The position numbers were made by a program, and so were the translations under genes. A DNA stretch of 64,000 nucleotides, taken from contig JAULSN010000001.1 in assembly GCA_033439765.1 (NCBI GenBank), forward strand, positions 2,542,001-2,606,000. The letters are read 5' to 3'. Numbering within the stretch: the first letter of the stretch is position 1; each line of letters opens with the position of its first letter. The notes below the pieces were generated by a model, which was not told where the DNA came from, ran no database searches, and saw nothing but the letters and a program-made list of their open reading frames with translations. Origin of the DNA: Lasiosphaeria ovina. Lineage: Eukaryota > Ascomycota > Sordariomycetes > Sordariales > Lasiosphaeriaceae. Of the stretch, positions 1-9,775 are shown piece after piece.

Positions 1-564
1 TTATGGCAAGCACGGTCTCCAAGGCGGTGGCGGTGGGAGTGATGTTGTCATCACTGCCACTGGCGTCTTCATCTGCAGAGCCACGACGAGGAGTGGCCGG
101 GTGGTTCGATACGGATTCGCCATCTACGGTCAGCGACGACGCCCTGGATGGCGACTTGCTGGGAAAGTGACAGCCAATCCCATTCATCAGGTGGTCTTGA
201 GTTGTCTCGTCGTCCTCTGGTGGAGGTGTTGAGGCGTGATACGGGTTCATTTGGCTGTGTCTTAGCCAGCCTTCGGCCTCCAGCGACGAAAGAGCCATCT
301 GCCGCAGGGCACCTTCTTTTCCGACCGAGCCTTTGCAGGTATAGCGCGAGGTCAAGTTCAGATCGAGGCTGCTCTGGTGATCGGTGCTCTCGCTAAGCTC
401 AGAATATTCGCTGGAGCGTGTTAGGATTGTGAGCCGCCTTGAAACTGGCCGACCCTGTCCTTCGCAGGCCTCATACGTCGTCTTTATGAGCAATGAGTCA
501 GCTGTGGGTTCTTTCCGAGTTTGCTTTTTGGGCCTATGTTACTTACTTGGGGGATGTTAGACAT
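1..564 (-). CDS. Hypothetical protein, 5' part only (runs off left edge)
   Basis: Unrecognised product; function unknown. Read on the minus strand, the start codon is at 562-564. The first exon is only 18 nt (564 down to 547). It is followed by a 65-nt intron (546 down to 482) with a GTAAGT donor, a GCTGAC branch-like site and an AAAG acceptor. Exon 2 then stays open from 481 to the window edge. At least 166 residues are visible. They are rich in Ser, Thr, Asp and Glu and look largely disordered: an early MSNIPQTTYEACEGQG, a Ser/Glu-rich stretch, a TPPPEDDE patch, then Ser-rich sequence. There is no signal peptide or membrane segment. The first exon was chosen because the frame of exon 2 is closed upstream by a TAA and the splice joins the frames exactly. 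The tiny first exon is the least certain part; an internal ATG at 296-298 is an alternative start. Confidence 0.7.
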
Positions 565-1870
565 GCTTGGTTAACTTCGTTCCCGAACAAGCGACGCGGA
601 TGCTGAGTGTGAAGAGAACAGAAAACGAGACAAGACACACGAACGAAGCATCAAAGTCCGACTGGTTATAACCAAACTCCGAGAGACTGGTTTCCGCGCC
701 AGGCCCACGCATATCGGTAACCAGACCCGGTTGTTTAAATAACACTCCCGGTCTATATCATTGACACTTGCGGATGTTCACAGCCTTGGGCGGGTCCGTC
801 ATGGTCCGTCCCGTAAGGAGTAAAGGAGTCTGCCTATTTAGGCATGTGGCCACTCCTGCAGCCAGACATTCCAAAGGGACTGGCCATTCAGGGAGCTTGA
901 TATGTCCCTGTCCGGGGTCAGGGCATACTAGCGAGGCAGGTGGCAGCAAGCCCCTTTCAGAAGCGCGAATGACCCAAAGTACGGCCATCTTCTCTTTCTT
1001 CTTTACTCTCTGCACAACAGCAGAGACACATGCGTCCCTGTCCCCCGGGACACAAACAGCCCCGACAGCTGAAGTGTTGTTGTGGGGAATCCTGCCAAAA
1101 AAAGACAAGGGGGGGCCAGGCTGGCAGCTGGCGCTTAAACAGACGGTCGTGATTGGGAGGATGGACCCGACAGTTTGGTAACGTCCTGCTGGGACATAAA
1201 TTCTCGAAACGACCTTACTCAGGGCCACAATTGACAGCATGGTTCCCAGCAGTTGCTTCCACCAGATATATTCCCACTGACGCAGGGGCTCGCAGTCTCC
1301 CGCACCAGCTATGCAAGGCCCAAAACCGAGCTCTCCCATCCAATCGAACGGACAAAGGCCGGGATCTAAAATCAGCATTGAAGAAAGCCCGTCGCGCCAG
1401 GCTACCATGTACCATGAGGCCATGAGGCTTGAGGCCTAAGGCATTCTTATTCTGCTACCAACACAGACTTGGACGCGGCCGCATGCTCTCGCAGCCTCGT
1501 CCATGCTTGGGATTCTCATGCCGCAAGACCATCCCATCGTCCTCAATGAGGACAAGGTCAGCCACGTGGCGCCGAGACCAACCAATCACTCTTCGTTATC
1601 CTAGCCATGACCTGCATCGAAGCATCTTCAGGACTCTGATCGCATAGTGTGAGCTTCCTCAGCCCCAAGCTCTCGCAAGCCCCGGCAACCATGCCGACCT
1701 GGGCCTCGTATTTGTGACCGCTATCCAAGCTCTATTCTATTTTCACCTTGGACGCTATCCTGAGATAGCTTCAATATTGTACGAAAGCGGCTCCTGAAAA
1801 CACGGCAACCTCCGGTCACACCACACCACACACCACTGTAGCCCGTGGGGCATATCTCAAGTCTCAGACC
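565..1870. other. Intergenic, between two divergently oriented genes
   Basis: No supported gene. Several overlapping open frames occur on both strands around 760-1430 (up to 221 codons), but they shadow each other, lack splice-consistent partners and show no recognisable motif. The interval probably holds the promoters of the minus-strand gene ending at 564 and of the broken plus-strand gene starting at 1871. Confidence 0.5.
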
Positions 1871-2631
1871 ATGTTCAAATGGCGCCGGCAGTAATACCAG
1901 GAGGATCAGCTGGAGCAGCGGCGTCAGCAGTTCGCGGTTACGCGCCCCCAGTACCCAGTCGGAGTTCCCAGAAATTTTGACCCCGACGGCAACGTCCGAC
2001 GGTTCCCCGGCAATACCATCGTGTGCTACCTTTCTCCTTCGAGCGAGCTGTACGGCTCGATGCAGCAACTCTACGAGAAGCTAGCCGCGAGCCCTCTGGC
2101 ACACCTGTATGCACTTCTACCGCCTCCGAGCTGGCACATGACCGTGTTCGACGGCGTCTGCGACCAGGTGCGTGCGCCGGGCTCGTGGCCGCGCGACCTC
2201 GCCGCGGACGCGCCGCTTCCATGCTGGAAGCCTGCACGGCGCGCTTTGCCGAGAAGCTCGCGGCGTTCGACCTGCAGTGCGACCCGCCGCTCCGGCTGAC
2301 GGCGACGGGCGCCACGCCGCAGCTGTTCGGCATCTGCGTGAACCTCCGGTTGCGGACGGCCGACGAAGAGTCCCGCTTGCGCGCCCTGCGCGACCGCCTC
2401 GCCGACACGCTGCAGGTCCGGCACCCACACCACGCCAACTACGGCCTGCACCTGAGCACGGCGTACTACCTGCGCTACCTCGACCAGGCGGAGGCCGACG
2501 AGATCGCTACTCTACTCGCGGACCACTTCCGCGACATGCCCACGGAGTTTGAGCTCGGCGCGCCAGAGTTCTGCACGTTCGAGAACATGTCCCAGTTTGA
2601 CCGGCTGTTTTACCTAAAGATCCAGGGATGA
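1871..2631 (+). pseudogene. DUF1868-family (2H-phosphoesterase-like) gene, broken
   Basis: The conceptual product matches the DUF1868 family, whose fold resembles 2'-5' RNA-ligase/cyclic phosphodiesterases. Visible hallmarks are FPGNTIVCYLSP, then SWHMTVFDGVCDQVR (first H-x-T), then NYGLHLSTAYYLRYL near the C terminus (second H-x-S/T). Two lesions interrupt it. From the ATG at 1871 the frame hits TAA at 1892-1894, then continues in the same frame with family-like sequence. Between about 2213 and 2222 the frame must shift by one base to pass from WPRDLAADAPL to MLEACTARFAEKL. The downstream part is then intact to TGA at 2629-2631. The whole is about 253 codons, near full length for the family. 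The shift cannot be bridged by an obvious intron because both sides are conserved family sequence. The TAA could instead lie in an unrecognised 5' intron ending at AG 1900. It is either a young pseudogene or affected by sequencing errors. Confidence 0.75.
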
Positions 2632-3907
2632 TGCGCCGTCTGCTTTTAGGATTTGATGGGCGAGGGACGAGCAGCATCATAGGCGGCTGGCATCGCGCTA
2701 CCCCTGACATTTCCGACTCATCCCTCACCCTAGTTGGTTTCCTGGAGACATATCCGTAGAATGGACAATATACCGTTTTTTTTTTGCTCCTCGCTAGTCT
2801 CTTAGAGCTTTTGAGTTCTTGAAAGGGTTTAACAAGTCCTCCCTGACTCAAGCCATAACCTGGTTGGGATTAGAGTCAGCTATTTTCACCCGACGCAAAT
2901 GACACTCGTGGAAATCAGCCCTTGCGCGTTTATGTCGCCCGATCGAGAAGAAGATGTTGACGAGCTTGAAATAGACCAGACCAGACGCCGATCCGCCACG
3001 CGCTTGGGTGGTTTCGGGTGGATGGATGGGATGGGATGGATGGGAGATGGGAGAGAGGGCGCATGCTGAGAGCGGCACAGCACCAGCCTAACCTTGAACG
3101 CCATTTTGTGTAACCACCACACGCGGGTTCACGATTGAGGTGGGCCTTCCCCCCCAGACCCAGGCCTGTAGAACAGCTTGAAACAGCCGCCGAGGCCAGC
3201 CACGCCCACCCCCGTCCGACATCCTTCGGGGTTCAAACTTCGGGGTGCTTCGCACAGCTCCCCGGACAGTAGACGACTGACTGCTTTCAGCAGCTGCGCG
3301 TGAAGCCGTCCGCGCGTGAAGCCGTCTGTGTGGGCAATTCCAGCTGAAGCCGGAAAATGAGGCCAACGGAACAAAATAAGAAAAAACACGCGAACGATCA
3401 AGAGCTGTGGCCAATGCGATACGGCAGCTGCTGCGGAAACATTGGGTTTGTAAACTGACCCCCAGAATCCCACGACATGTAGGAGTGGATGGCTGTCTGT
3501 CTGGATATGGCCGACTAAGACGGCCGGCCGGCCACCCGCGTCTTTGGTTCAAACTTTTGTGAATCGCGACAGTCTGACTTTTTCCACCCACGATGGGCCT
3601 CAGACTGGAACCTGCTTCCCACACTCCCGAAAACACGCTATCTGACTGACTGACTGACTTGCTGGGCTGGCTTCACTGCTTACGAGGCCGGCCACCACCC
3701 ATCCATGGCTCTGCAAACGACCTCCCCTCAGTGGTGTAAAACAAACGATGCCGGCCGTCGCCGGAGGGAATGTGCGTGCTTTCTTGTTTTGCATTGTGCT
3801 GTAACCATTTTCCCGTAGGGAATTTCGCGAAAAAAAAAACGACTTCCTAAAGTTGTCACACAGGAAACGGAGTCTCCGTTAGTTATTTTTTTTGGCCTCT
3901 ACCGACG
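2632..3907. other. Intergenic with simple repeats
   Basis: No supported gene. It contains GGATGGGATGG-type runs near 3018-3055, a (CTGA)n run near 3643-3660, GGCCGGCCGG near 3520 and A/T runs near 3829-3892 just ahead of the next start codon. It includes the 3' flank of the DUF1868 relic and the promoter of the gene at 3908. Confidence 0.5.
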
Positions 3908-5585
3908 ATGCCGTTCGTCTCGATCGACAAGGCAGACGAGTCGTACGGGCCGGTCGACCTGCGGGCGCTGTCGAAGCGGCTGTCACGATCGCACCGCGGA
4001 CTGCTGCGCCTCGGTCTGGTGCGGCCCGAGTCGTGGAAGGAGCTGCCGACCGAGGGCATCTACCAGATCGCCGTCTCGGAGGAGCTCGAGGGCGCCCTCG
4101 GCTCGGAGCAGCAGCCCCTCGAGCGCGGCTCCGGCAGGACGTTTGCCGTCGCCGCCGTGCTCGATCTCGGCTTGCGCATGCTCGAAAGCCTCCGCGGACG
4201 ATATGGTGCGTATATTTCTCGTGTCTCGTGTCTCATACCTCATGCCCCATGCCTCGACTCTGGCCTCATACCTCTGCCGTGGTGTCCAAAATGGGTAGGC
4301 AATGGTTCAGGGCCCCTGCCCCGGCTTGGTTGTGCAAGTGCAACGCCTCTTTTGGACGTCCAAAAGGGGTAAACAATGATTCACAACGCTTTCCCCAAGC
4401 TTGCCATCTGGCGGTTAATCCGACTAGGCTTACTGACGTCTGACACGTTCCAACCCACAGCTCTCGAGGATATCGCTCTTCGAGTGATACGCGTCTGGCT
4501 CGGCAAAGCGCCGCTGAGCAGCCTGAACAATGCGTACGAGCCGCTCTCGGCGGTCGAGCTGCCGCAGCGCGAGGCGCGGCCGTCAGCCGCCGTGGCCGAG
4601 TTCCTGCGGTGCGTGAGGCACCAGTTCCCTGCGGTGCGGCTGGACGGCAAGGAGGGCTTCTTCAGCGACGACGACGACGGCGGCGGCGGCGGCGACGGCG
4701 GCGGCGGCGGCGGCGAGATGACAGAGCAGCAGCAGCAGCAGCAGCCGCGAGGCAGCCCGTCGGCGCCGCGCGAGCAGCGGCTATCCTTCAACCCGAAAGC
4801 GGCCGCCGTGCTGCACCTCGACCGCGAGCTGGTCGACAAGCTGTACCAGGCCCGGCTTAAGGCGGACCTGGCGCGGCGGCGGCACGACCACGTCGAGCAG
4901 GTGGTGCAGACGACGCGGTTCCGGCGGCTGCAGTTCCACGCCTCGGTCGGCGTCGCCCACCACCTGTGCCACCTCTTCGTGGGGTTCCTGCGCAACTTTG
5001 GCGGGCTCGCCGCCGAGGTCGCCGACGACGACGTGCTGAGCTTGGTCGCCCAGTACGACGCCGGCTCCGAGTTCGAGGCCGCCTTCTTCGGCGGCTGCCC
5101 CAAGATGTTCCTCGACGTCGCCGCCCTGTTCGACCAAAAGTACAGCCGCCAGAGCTACGTCGGCCGCAGCTACCTGGTCCGCTCCGAGCGCGATGACAAG
5201 GGTAGGAGAACTGCGAGTGCCATCTGCCAGCACATGATCGACAGCTATCTCCAAGGCGGTGAGTTATTTTCTTTTTGTCATCAGTGTGGAACTGCCGTCA
5301 CTAACTTGTACCAAAGACTTCTCGGCGCCGCTCTTGAGCGACGACGAAGGAGGGTTCGACGACTACCGGGATCTCAAGGACAAGTACGACCTCTGCGGGG
5401 ACCGCATCCGGCAGAGGAGCGTGCCCAATGTGGACGAGGCGGGACCGCCCAAGGAGGGAGGCAAGCTCAGCGCGCCGTGGAACATTGTCGGCACCAACTA
5501 CAAGCTCCTGCGCAAGAGCTGCTTCGACCCCTCGGTCCGGATCGTGGACTTGTATGGCCAGCGCATGAAATCAACGGGGCCGTGA
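3908..5585 (+). CDS. Hypothetical protein, 454 aa, with Asp/Gly/Gln runs
   Basis: Unrecognised family; function unknown. Three exons join in frame: 3908-4205, 4461-5258 and 5317-5585. Introns are 4206-4460 (GTGCGT...CCACAG, 255 nt) and 5259-5316 (GTGAGT...CAAAG, 58 nt). The N-terminal part (1-100) is charged and helical-looking. A conserved-looking block (about 100-160) contains VIRVWLGKAPLSS. It is followed by a low-complexity linker of Asp, Gly and Gln runs (about 175-205), then a long helical block with QFHASVGVAHHLCHLFVGFLRN, and a C-terminal segment ending in LYGQRMKSTGP. There is no signal peptide or convincing membrane segment, so it is probably soluble and nuclear or cytosolic (inference). 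Codon use is strongly GC-ending, like its neighbours. The runs are encoded by near-pure triplet repeats (4667-4743) and so may vary in length between strains. An antisense open frame (4381-5103) is a codon-bias shadow. Confidence 0.75.
4667..4743 (+). repeat. Coding triplet repeats (GAC/GGC/CAG)
   Basis: Consecutive near-perfect GAC, GGC and CAG codon runs inside exon 2 of the 454-aa gene encode poly-Asp, poly-Gly and poly-Gln tracts. They are likely to be length-polymorphic by replication slippage. Confidence 0.85.
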
Positions 5586-5769
5586 TTAGGTCGTTGCTCG
5601 TGTGAGAAAATGCCTAAGCGTAGTTGTGGATGGCAACGGCTGGGAGCAGGATCTTAGATACCCAATACTTAAAGCATCTTTGGATATATATTCCAGCTCC
5701 GAGACGTGAAACAAATGTGTCATTGACCGATACGGAGGCCTATTTCTCCGAGAGAGACGGTAGCCCTTG

Positions 5770-6640
5770 GAGCCCCTGATGTAGAATAATAAAAGCCCGT
5801 CTCCTTTCTTGCAGATGCCTTAGAACGACTTTCCAGCCCGGTTTTATTTACCAAAGCCTCTGACGTAGATTCCCAAGGGTCTCTCTCTTTCTTGCCAAGG
5901 TCTATCTCCTGTGAGCCGGTCCCTTGGTACTAACTATCTAGGCCGGTTTTATTTGCTAGAACCCCTATATAAAAGTAAACAACGGTCTATCTCCTTACTG
6001 TTGAGGTCTATCTCTTTCTTACCAAGGTCCCTACTTCCGAAGATATCGCCATCATGGGTGCTGTGGCGCTCGATCTCCTCACCCAGTCTGACCAACGGGA
6101 CCTTCACCAGTGGGCGCTTCGGCAACCAGATTCGTCTAACTGGTTCTCTGAGCCCAAGCCCTCGGGTTTCTCGTCATTATCGATGGAATATCTGAGGACA
6201 GCGAAAGCTCTAAGGATTTGTTTATTGCGTTTGTTGCTGTTCGCCCTGGAGTCGAGAAGGGCTCGAGAAGAATGTGGGATTTTTTGCTCGTTATAGTAGA
6301 CGGCCAAGGCTCCAAGGTACTCCACGACATGGAGTTTCAATTCCGGATTTGACTCGATAGCTTTAAGTTTCTCGTAAAACGCCCGGTAGACTGGTCGATT
6401 ACTGGCAGCCTAGAACTTGGTTACGTCTCCCTCCATACGGGGACAAACTAATACTCTACTAACGGCCTTATTAACCCGATTTTCTTTCCTAGAACCCCAA
6501 ATATGGAATCCCAAAGGTCTGTCTCTTTCTTACTAGTACCCTAGTAACGGCTTTTCAAGCTGATTTTAATTACTAGCATCTCTAATATCGAATAATAGAG
6601 CCCTGTTTTATTAACTAAAGCCCCTCTCAGATTCTATTTA
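5770..6640. repeat. Degenerate interspersed minisatellite-like repeats
   Basis: A diverged module recurs at least four times, in two blocks (about 5770-6040 and 6470-6640). It consists of a GGTTTTATTTACYARARCC part, then a GTAGAATAATARAGCCC or GATTCCCAAGGG part, then GGTCTATCTCTTTCTTRCC. The copies are only loosely alike, so this is old. The two blocks flank about 400 bp of unrelated sequence containing a short open frame (6054-6296). There is no recognisable transposase; it may be the remains of a mobile element or a locally expanded repeat. Confidence 0.5.
6054..6296 (+). other. Small open frame between repeat blocks (possible relic)
   Basis: An 80-codon frame starts MGAVALDLLTQSDQRDLHQW and has plausible codon use for its first 45 residues, then turns low-quality. 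It resembles no family I know. It sits exactly between two blocks of the degenerate repeat, so it may be a fragment of a gene or mobile element rather than a functional gene. Confidence 0.2.
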
Positions 6641-7030
6641 AGGCCGTAATAATAATTAATTAGGTATGTGACGGAGCGAGAGACGAGCTGAATTGAGAGC
6701 CCAGTGCCGTCCGTGGTGGTGCACCGGAACTTGTCTCAAACGTTGGGATTACCCGGGTGACAAGACCATGGCTATAGTGGATGGAAGGTGCAATTGGGAC
6801 GCTGCAACTACTAAGCTGTCGGCGATAATGCTGGGACGAAATCGGTAACTTCCCAAGGCAACGCCTTCACTTGGAGATTTAAATAAGACTTCATTGACAA
6901 GGAATGGATCGATCGACTCGCAGCGTTGGGATTGGGAAGCTGCCGATTTTGTAACGCTCGCGTTTCGACGTGCCGAGTGGGGAACACCTTTCCACCTTGG
7001 CCTTGGATGAGCAAAATTCTCGCTTGCTCT

Positions 7031-7037
7031 GATTGGC
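7031..7037 (-). promoter_or_regulatory. CCAAT box (reverse orientation) upstream of ATP1
   Basis: GATTGGC (CCAAT on the minus strand) lies about 185 bp before the ATP1 start codon. CCAAT boxes bound by the HAP/CBF complex commonly drive respiratory genes in fungi. The assignment to this gene is inference from position. Confidence 0.4.
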
Positions 7038-7219
7038 CCGTGCCAAGCTTGGACTCCGCTCCCTCATCAACCAGGCCAGCCAGCCCTTTCTCGACAATTT
7101 TCCTCACGCCGGCTCTCCGAACCTCCATCAACCTCTGCCTCAATCTCCTCTCCACGCAATTGCAATTCGATTGCAGTTGTTTTCCTTTTCGTCCAGCCAC
7201 ATCTAGACGCCTCTCCAAG

Positions 7220-9552
7220 ATGTTCCGGAACGCCCTCCGACAGAGCACGCGTGCCGTCGGCGCCATCTCTGCCTCGAGCAGAGCCGCCGTGGTGAGTGAA
7301 CCTCCGCCCGTCCGCTTCGACCTCAATTCCATCGCTCCCGCCTCGAATCCCATCCCAATCGCTCCCGGGCGCATCGGCGAAGCTCAATTGAACTTCACCC
7401 CCGCCGTGCAAGGGCTCTCGGCGGCCTCGATGAGCTGGGATGGGAGCTGTTGCATTTTTGCTGCTACTGTTTTTGGCTGCCTCGGGGCGTTTCGGCTCGG
7501 CTAACTTGCATGCAGCGAAATGCCGCACCCGTCGTTTCTGCCTTCCAGGCCCGCACATACGCCGACAAGGCAACGCCGACAGAGGTCTCGTCCCTTCTCG
7601 AGCAGAGAATCCGCGGTGTCCAGGAGGAGTCGAACCTTGCTGAGACCGGCCGTGTCCTGTCCATCGGGTACGTTTCCACAAGCCTGCTGGGAGTCTTGGC
7701 GACAGAACACGAAGCCGAGCGAGGTCACGAATCCCCCGCCGCCACCGACGCCAATTGAATATGGAGACGGCGCTGCTGCGGTGCTATGGAATATGGACGC
7801 TGACTTTGGCACCCGGACAGTGATGGTATCGCCCGTGTGCACGGTATGGCCAATGTCCAGGCCGAGGAGCTTGTCGAGTATGTGGCAACCCCCTCCCTTC
7901 TTTTGTATTGGTATGAGCAAGAGGTCTAACCGGGCCGCAGGTTCGCTTCCGGAGTCAAGGGCATGTGCATGAACCTCGAGGCCGGCCAGGTCGGTGTCGT
8001 GCTCTTCGGTTCTGATCGTCTCGTCAAAGAGGGCGAGATCGTCAAGCGCACTGGTCAAATCGTGGGTAGCCACACGCCCTAACCTGTTTAACCTCTACTG
8101 ACCCAAATAGGTCGATGTCCCTGTTGGCATGGAGCTTCTTGGACGTGTCGTCGACGCTCTGGGCAACCCCATTGATGGAAAGGGCCCCCTCAACACCACC
8201 GAGAAGCGCCGCGCGCAGCTCAAGGCCCCCGGCATTCTGCCCCGTCAGTCTGTTAGAGAGCCAGTGCAGACTGGCCTCAAGTCGGTCGACGCCATGGTCC
8301 CCATCGGCCGTGGTCAGCGTGAGTTGATCATTGGCGATCGTCAGACCGGCAAGACTGCCGTTGCCCTCGATGCTATGCTCAACCAGAAGCGTTGGAACAA
8401 CGGCTCCGATGATAAGAAGAAGCTCTACTGCGTCTACGTCGCTATTGGCCAGAAGCGTTCCACTGTTGCCCAGCTCGTCCAGACGCTCGAGGAGAATGGG
8501 GCTATGCATTACTGCACTGTAGTTGCTGCAACGGCGTCGGAGGCTGCTCCCCTCCAGTACATCGCCCCTTTTACCGGTGGTTAGTATCCCCCCAGACAAC
8601 TACGCCTTCAGGTTTCTGTTGCACGCGTGCATCTACACCCTCAGACGTCTACACCCCCAGACTATATGCCCTCGGGTTTCTGTTGCACGCATTCTCGGCT
8701 AACATACTGTCAAGCGGCCATTGCCGAATATTTTCGAGACAATGGAAAGCACTCTCTGATCATCTTCGACGATCTATCGAAGCAGGCGGTTGCTTATCGC
8801 CAAATGTCTCTGCTTCTCCGCCGTCCCCCTGGACGTGAGGCTTACCCCGGTGACGTTTTCTACCTGCACTCTCGTCTGCTCGAGCGTGCTGCCAAGATGA
8901 ACGACAAGCTTGGCGGTGGCTCCATGACTGCGCTTCCCATTATCGAGACCCAGGGTGGCGATGTTTCTGCCTATATCCCTACCAACGTCATTTCCATTAC
9001 CGATGGCCAGATCTTCTTAGAGGCCGAGCTCTTCTACAAGGGTATCCGCCCGGCCATCAACGTCGGTCTTTCTGTCTCGCGTGTCGGTTCCGCTGCTCAG
9101 CTCAAGGCCATGAAGCAAGTTGCTGGCTCCCTGAAGCTCTTCTTAGCCCAGTACCGTGAGGTGGCTGCCTTTGCCCAGTTCGGCTCCGATTTGGATGCCT
9201 CTACCAAGCAGACGCTCAGCCGTGGCGAACGGGTAAGTTTTTAGCGGCTAATTGCAGTTGTGGCAGAGCTAACCATGTGTTTGTACAGTTGACCGAGCTC
9301 CTCAAGCAGAAGCAGTACGCTCCCATGGCTGTTAACGAGATGGTTCCTCTCATCTACGCTGGTGTCAACGGCCACCTCGACAGTGTCCCCGTTGACAAGA
9401 TTCTGACCTGGGAGGCGGACTTCCTGGCTCACCTCAAGTCCAGCGAGGCTGAGTTGCTCGCGACGATTGATAAGGAGGGTGCGCTCAGCAAGGACCTCGA
9501 GGCCAGGTTGAAGGACGTCATCTCGACCTTCACCAAGACGTTTTTGACCTAA
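7220..9552 (+). CDS. ATP1: Mitochondrial F1F0 ATP synthase subunit alpha
   Basis: Alpha subunit of the F1 catalytic head, which makes ATP at the mitochondrial inner membrane. Seven exons join in frame to 550 residues, the usual length: 7220-7291, 7516-7667, 7821-7877, 7941-8061, 8111-8579, 8715-9232 and 9289-9552. The first about 35 residues are Arg/Ser/Ala-rich without acidic residues ([20 protein letters not shown]), a typical mitochondrial presequence. Mature sequence then begins near [15 protein letters not shown]. The nucleotide-binding P-loop GDRQTGKT is at about 209-216. The alpha/beta family signature [13 protein letters not shown] is at about 402-414. Sequence is near-identical to fungal ATP1 throughout, with no break. 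The gene stands alone. A CCAAT box lies upstream, and partial copies of its own 3' end follow the stop codon. Identification is certain; splice sites follow exact protein continuity. Confidence 0.98.
8588..8690 (+). repeat. Direct duplication inside ATP1 intron 5
   Basis: Within the 135-nt intron (8580-8714), a segment running from CCCCCAGAC to GGTTTCTGTTGCACGC occurs twice, at about 8588-8626 and 8654-8690, with a 64-bp offset. Between the two copies, TCTACACCCYCAGAC-like pieces recur. The intron has therefore grown by local duplication; exon sequence is unaffected. Confidence 0.8.
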
Positions 9553-9572
9553 TTGGGCATGTGTATAGTAGT

Positions 9573-9775
9573 TCTCTAGACGGATCTCGGGGCAAGGCTG
9601 AAGGATGGCATTAATACCTTCACTAAGGCACTCCTAGCTTCATTGGTGTGTAGTATAGTATTTCCCTGGGGTTGACAAGGCAGGGGCTCTTAGCAAGTAT
9701 CTCGAGACCAGGCTGAAAACGGCATTCTTCCCTTCACTAAGACTCTCTTCGCCTCATTGTGCATGCAGTACAAGA
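9573..9775 (+). pseudogene. Two decayed tandem copies of the ATP1 3' end
   Basis: The last exon of ATP1 contains the segment encoding [20 protein letters not shown], followed by the stop codon and a TATAGTAGTTCTC tail. Diverged copies of this segment follow twice. Copy 2 (about 9581-9660) starts at GATCTCGGGGC and includes CCTTCACTAAGGC and a GTGTAGTATAGTATTTCCC tail. Copy 3 (about 9672-9775) starts further upstream, at GTTGACAAGGCAGGGGCTC, and includes CCTTCACTAAGACTCTC. The CTC landmark of each copy lies at 9496, 9586 and 9701. No copy keeps a usable frame. They could supply extra 3'-end processing sites (inference). Confidence 0.8.

Noticed and set aside
758..1423. 221-codon minus-strand open frame
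   Set aside because: Overlaps other equally long frames on the plus strand, no motif, no splice partners; treated as chance.
3231..3256. Possible tRNA T-arm-like GGGTTCAAACTTCGG
   Set aside because: No matching acceptor, D or anticodon stems could be paired around it.
4381..5103. 240-codon antisense frame over the 454-aa gene
   Set aside because: Mirror of a strongly GC-ending coding exon; Arg/Ser-rich shadow.
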